DNA of 40,291 nucleotides from Anaerolineales bacterium UBA4826 (lineage in GTDB: Bacteria; Chloroflexota; Anaerolineae; UBA4142): assembly GCA_002400365.1 (NCBI GenBank), contig DHFK01000068.1, positions 1-40,291 of the forward strand, read 5' to 3'. Position numbers and translations under genes: made by a program. Of the stretch, positions 38,964-40,291 are shown piece by piece (position 1 is the first letter of the stretch; each line of letters begins with the position of its first letter). The notes below the pieces were generated by a model that saw only the letters and a program-made list of their open reading frames with translations, was not told the origin of the DNA and did no database searches.

Positions 38964-40124
38964 CTATCCGGTTTTGACTGGGTTAACTTTCTCAGGCATC
39001 ATGGTAAAACTCGTCAGCACACCGGCTACACCCGCCATCCAGATCGAGCCAAGCCATAAATGTATCGGCCAGATCACCCCATTGGGCATGAACGCGACAA
39101 TCAGGAAATAGAGTGAAAACAGCACCAAGGGCACGCAGAAGGCTAATATCCTGTACCCAAGCGGCGAGGTTAGTCTGGCTTCTCCGCCGCGACGCATCCA
39201 CGCCCAAATGATCTCTCCAACTAATGCCGCGCCTAGGATTGCGGGGAGGTAACTATACACTCCAACAATAACTGCGCGTTGGATAAAAACCCAAACCAGG
39301 ATGAAAGTCAATGAGCCAGAGGGCAAACGCCAGCGGTATAGAGGCAGAATCACGAAGGGAATCAGAATCAGTGTCGTCAGGAGAATTCCGCCCACCCCCG
39401 CGATCTCGGCTGTGGGAGAACCATAGTCAATGAAATTATAGGCGTCGCGCACTCCAACGATGGCTCCTTTAGAGGCGTAATCGGCAGAAAAGGGGTCGAA
39501 ATACCAAGTTGGCCAAAACACAATGACGAAGAGCGAGGCGATCCCAATCAGCAAGGGCAGACTGGTACGGAAGGAGTTCTGACGTTCACGCGAGGATAGG
39601 TCGAATTGGTAAATCGCGTGGCTTAGTACGCCGAAATATATCAGCCCAAAGGCCAGAAAAAGCACCAGATGAGCAGGGCTCAGAAGGATTTCAAGGTTAA
39701 GCTCAAAACCAAACAGGGTGTGCCAGATAGCATCCAGCCCGCCCGATATTCCAAAGAGAATAGCCCCCAATGCGACAAGCGCATATCGTGGAGGTAACCA
39801 ATCCACCATTTGGCTCCCTTTTCTGATCTGCAATCCGACATAGGCGACGACTGATCCTAGTACAGCGAGCCAACCGCCGTACAGGAAGTAATGCGCAGGA
39901 ACAAAGAAAGACTCGATTTCGACACCGTAGAATACATGTGTCCGCGCGTCAATGATTCCTCCAATCTGTAGCAGAATGATCAGCCCAATCATGAGGGTGT
40001 GAAATCGATACGCCGATTTCGTAAACGGATTCGGTTTCCCGCTCTGATCTTTGCCTTCGGCAACGATGTTTTGCCACAACGCCGAACCAAGACGGTTTAT
40101 TTGGGCTTGGTAGTTTTTGAACAT
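38964..40124 (-). CDS. Uncharacterised multi-pass membrane protein
   Basis: A 386-residue protein with about 9-10 membrane segments and a short hydrophilic start (MFKNYQAQINRLGSALWQNI). ATG 40124 follows AGGAGAATAAGG. Repeated His-containing motifs stand out: RFHTLMIG, ESFFVPAHYFLYGGW, GGLDAIWHTLFGFE and ILLSPAHLVLFLAFG, that is two [VS]PAH motifs and a WH between them. This suggests membrane-embedded metal or haem binding, which is inference only; I do not recognise the family with confidence. Base composition is less GC-rich than in the core. It is bounded by GTTAGGC (38920) and GCCTAAC (40175), so it looks like a cassette gene, with its own promoter. Confidence 0.75.
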   Translation of the reverse strand: MFKNYQAQINRLGSALWQNIVAEGKDQSGKPNPFTKSAYRFHTLMIGLIILLQIGGIIDARTHVFYGVEIESFFVPAHYFLYGGWLAVLGSVVAYVGLQIRKGSQMVDWLPPRYALVALGAILFGISGGLDAIWHTLFGFELNLEILLSPAHLVLFLAFGLIYFGVLSHAIYQFDLSSRERQNSFRTSLPLLIGIASLFVIVFWPTWYFDPFSADYASKGAIVGVRDAYNFIDYGSPTAEIAGVGGILLTTLILIPFVILPLYRWRLPSGSLTFILVWVFIQRAVIVGVYSYLPAILGAALVGEIIWAWMRRGGEARLTSPLGYRILAFCVPLVLFSLYFLIVAFMPNGVIWPIHLWLGSIWMAGVAGVLTSFTMMPEKVNPVKTG

Positions 40125-40174
40125 GGGCCTTATTCTCCTGTGTATCTGATTGATATCCGTATTTCTAGTATATG

Positions 40175-40229
40175 GCCTAACTTGAATTATATAGCAATCT
40201 ACACCATAATCAGTCTAGTAGAATTCAAG
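40175..40229. repeat. Possible degenerate attC-like palindrome
   Basis: GCCTAAC (40175-40181) is a perfect R-box sequence. The adjoining CTTGAATT (40181-40188) pairs with AATTCAAG (40222-40229). The partner R box is degenerate. It could be the attC of the preceding cassette, or chance plus promoter sequence. Confidence 0.35.
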
Positions 40230-40240
40230 GAGACTGTCAA
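40212..40240 (-). promoter_or_regulatory. Promoter for membrane-protein gene
   Basis: On the minus strand TTGACA (40240-40235), 17 bases and TAGACT (40217-40212). A leader of about 80 nt runs to ATG 40124. A second -10-like TATAAT lies at about 40192-40187. Confidence 0.55.
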
Positions 40241-40291
40241 GTGTCAAAATTGCTCGACTCGGTACGTGATTCGATGCGCCTGAAACGCTAT

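Overview
This is a GC-rich bacterial chromosome segment, full of CGCG-type words, that carries ordinary housekeeping genes flanked at both ends by accessory DNA. The gene set fits an uncultured Chloroflexota (Anaerolineae-like) bacterium: ylmD/ylmE/ylmG-type operon, lipoproteins with Thr/Pro-rich linkers, a membrane-fused spermidine-synthase-like protein, many glycosyltransferases, and abundant palindromic or tandem repeats of the kind seen in that phylum. The assignment is inference from style and content, because there is no rRNA gene in the window. I saw no rRNA, tRNA, CRISPR array, prophage or IS transposase.

Left flank (1-2330): small genes on the minus strand with lower GC and less CGCG. 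These are two BrnT-type toxin-antitoxin pairs (one toxin frameshifted), a 78-residue orphan and a small membrane protein. They are separated by long imperfect palindromes, some carrying GTTAGGC/GCCTAAC ends like integron attC sites. Right flank (38832-40291): a well-formed 95-bp attC-like site followed by an uncharacterised multi-pass membrane protein on the minus strand, which is bounded on its other side by another GCCTAAC. Together the flanks look like pieces of gene-cassette clusters lacking an integrase. No integron integrase is visible here.

Core (2395-38770). Minus: rlmN with two tiny coupled genes, a YugP-like zinc peptidase, and the operon pgeF-yggS-yggT-HAD. Plus: an OmpR-type two-component system and a secreted DUF5666-like protein. 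Then rpsT (minus, TTG start). Plus: murJ-prfA-SleB-like lipoprotein-DNA methyltransferase-restriction endonuclease-prmC-tsaC, in which a type II restriction-modification pair sits between the normally neighbouring prfA and prmC. Minus: pyrimidine-nucleoside phosphorylase and an envelope polysaccharide cluster (one polyprenyl-phosphate sugar transferase and four GT4 glycosyltransferases, one broken by a repeat). Plus: an M28 lipoprotein peptidase and the spermidine-synthase-like membrane protein. Then a lipoprotein isoaspartyl methyltransferase (minus), hflX (plus), an NnrS-like membrane protein (minus), a Xer recombinase, three tandem S41/CtpA proteases and smpB (plus).

Two themes run through the core. 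First, several genes seem to be transcribed leaderless from a TATAAT placed 6-8 nt before the start codon, often with an extended TGn. Second, at least three families of short repeats have entered open reading frames, mostly in frame (murJ, hflX, yggS, two glycosyltransferases, the spermidine-synthase-like gene), and once out of frame, splitting a glycosyltransferase.
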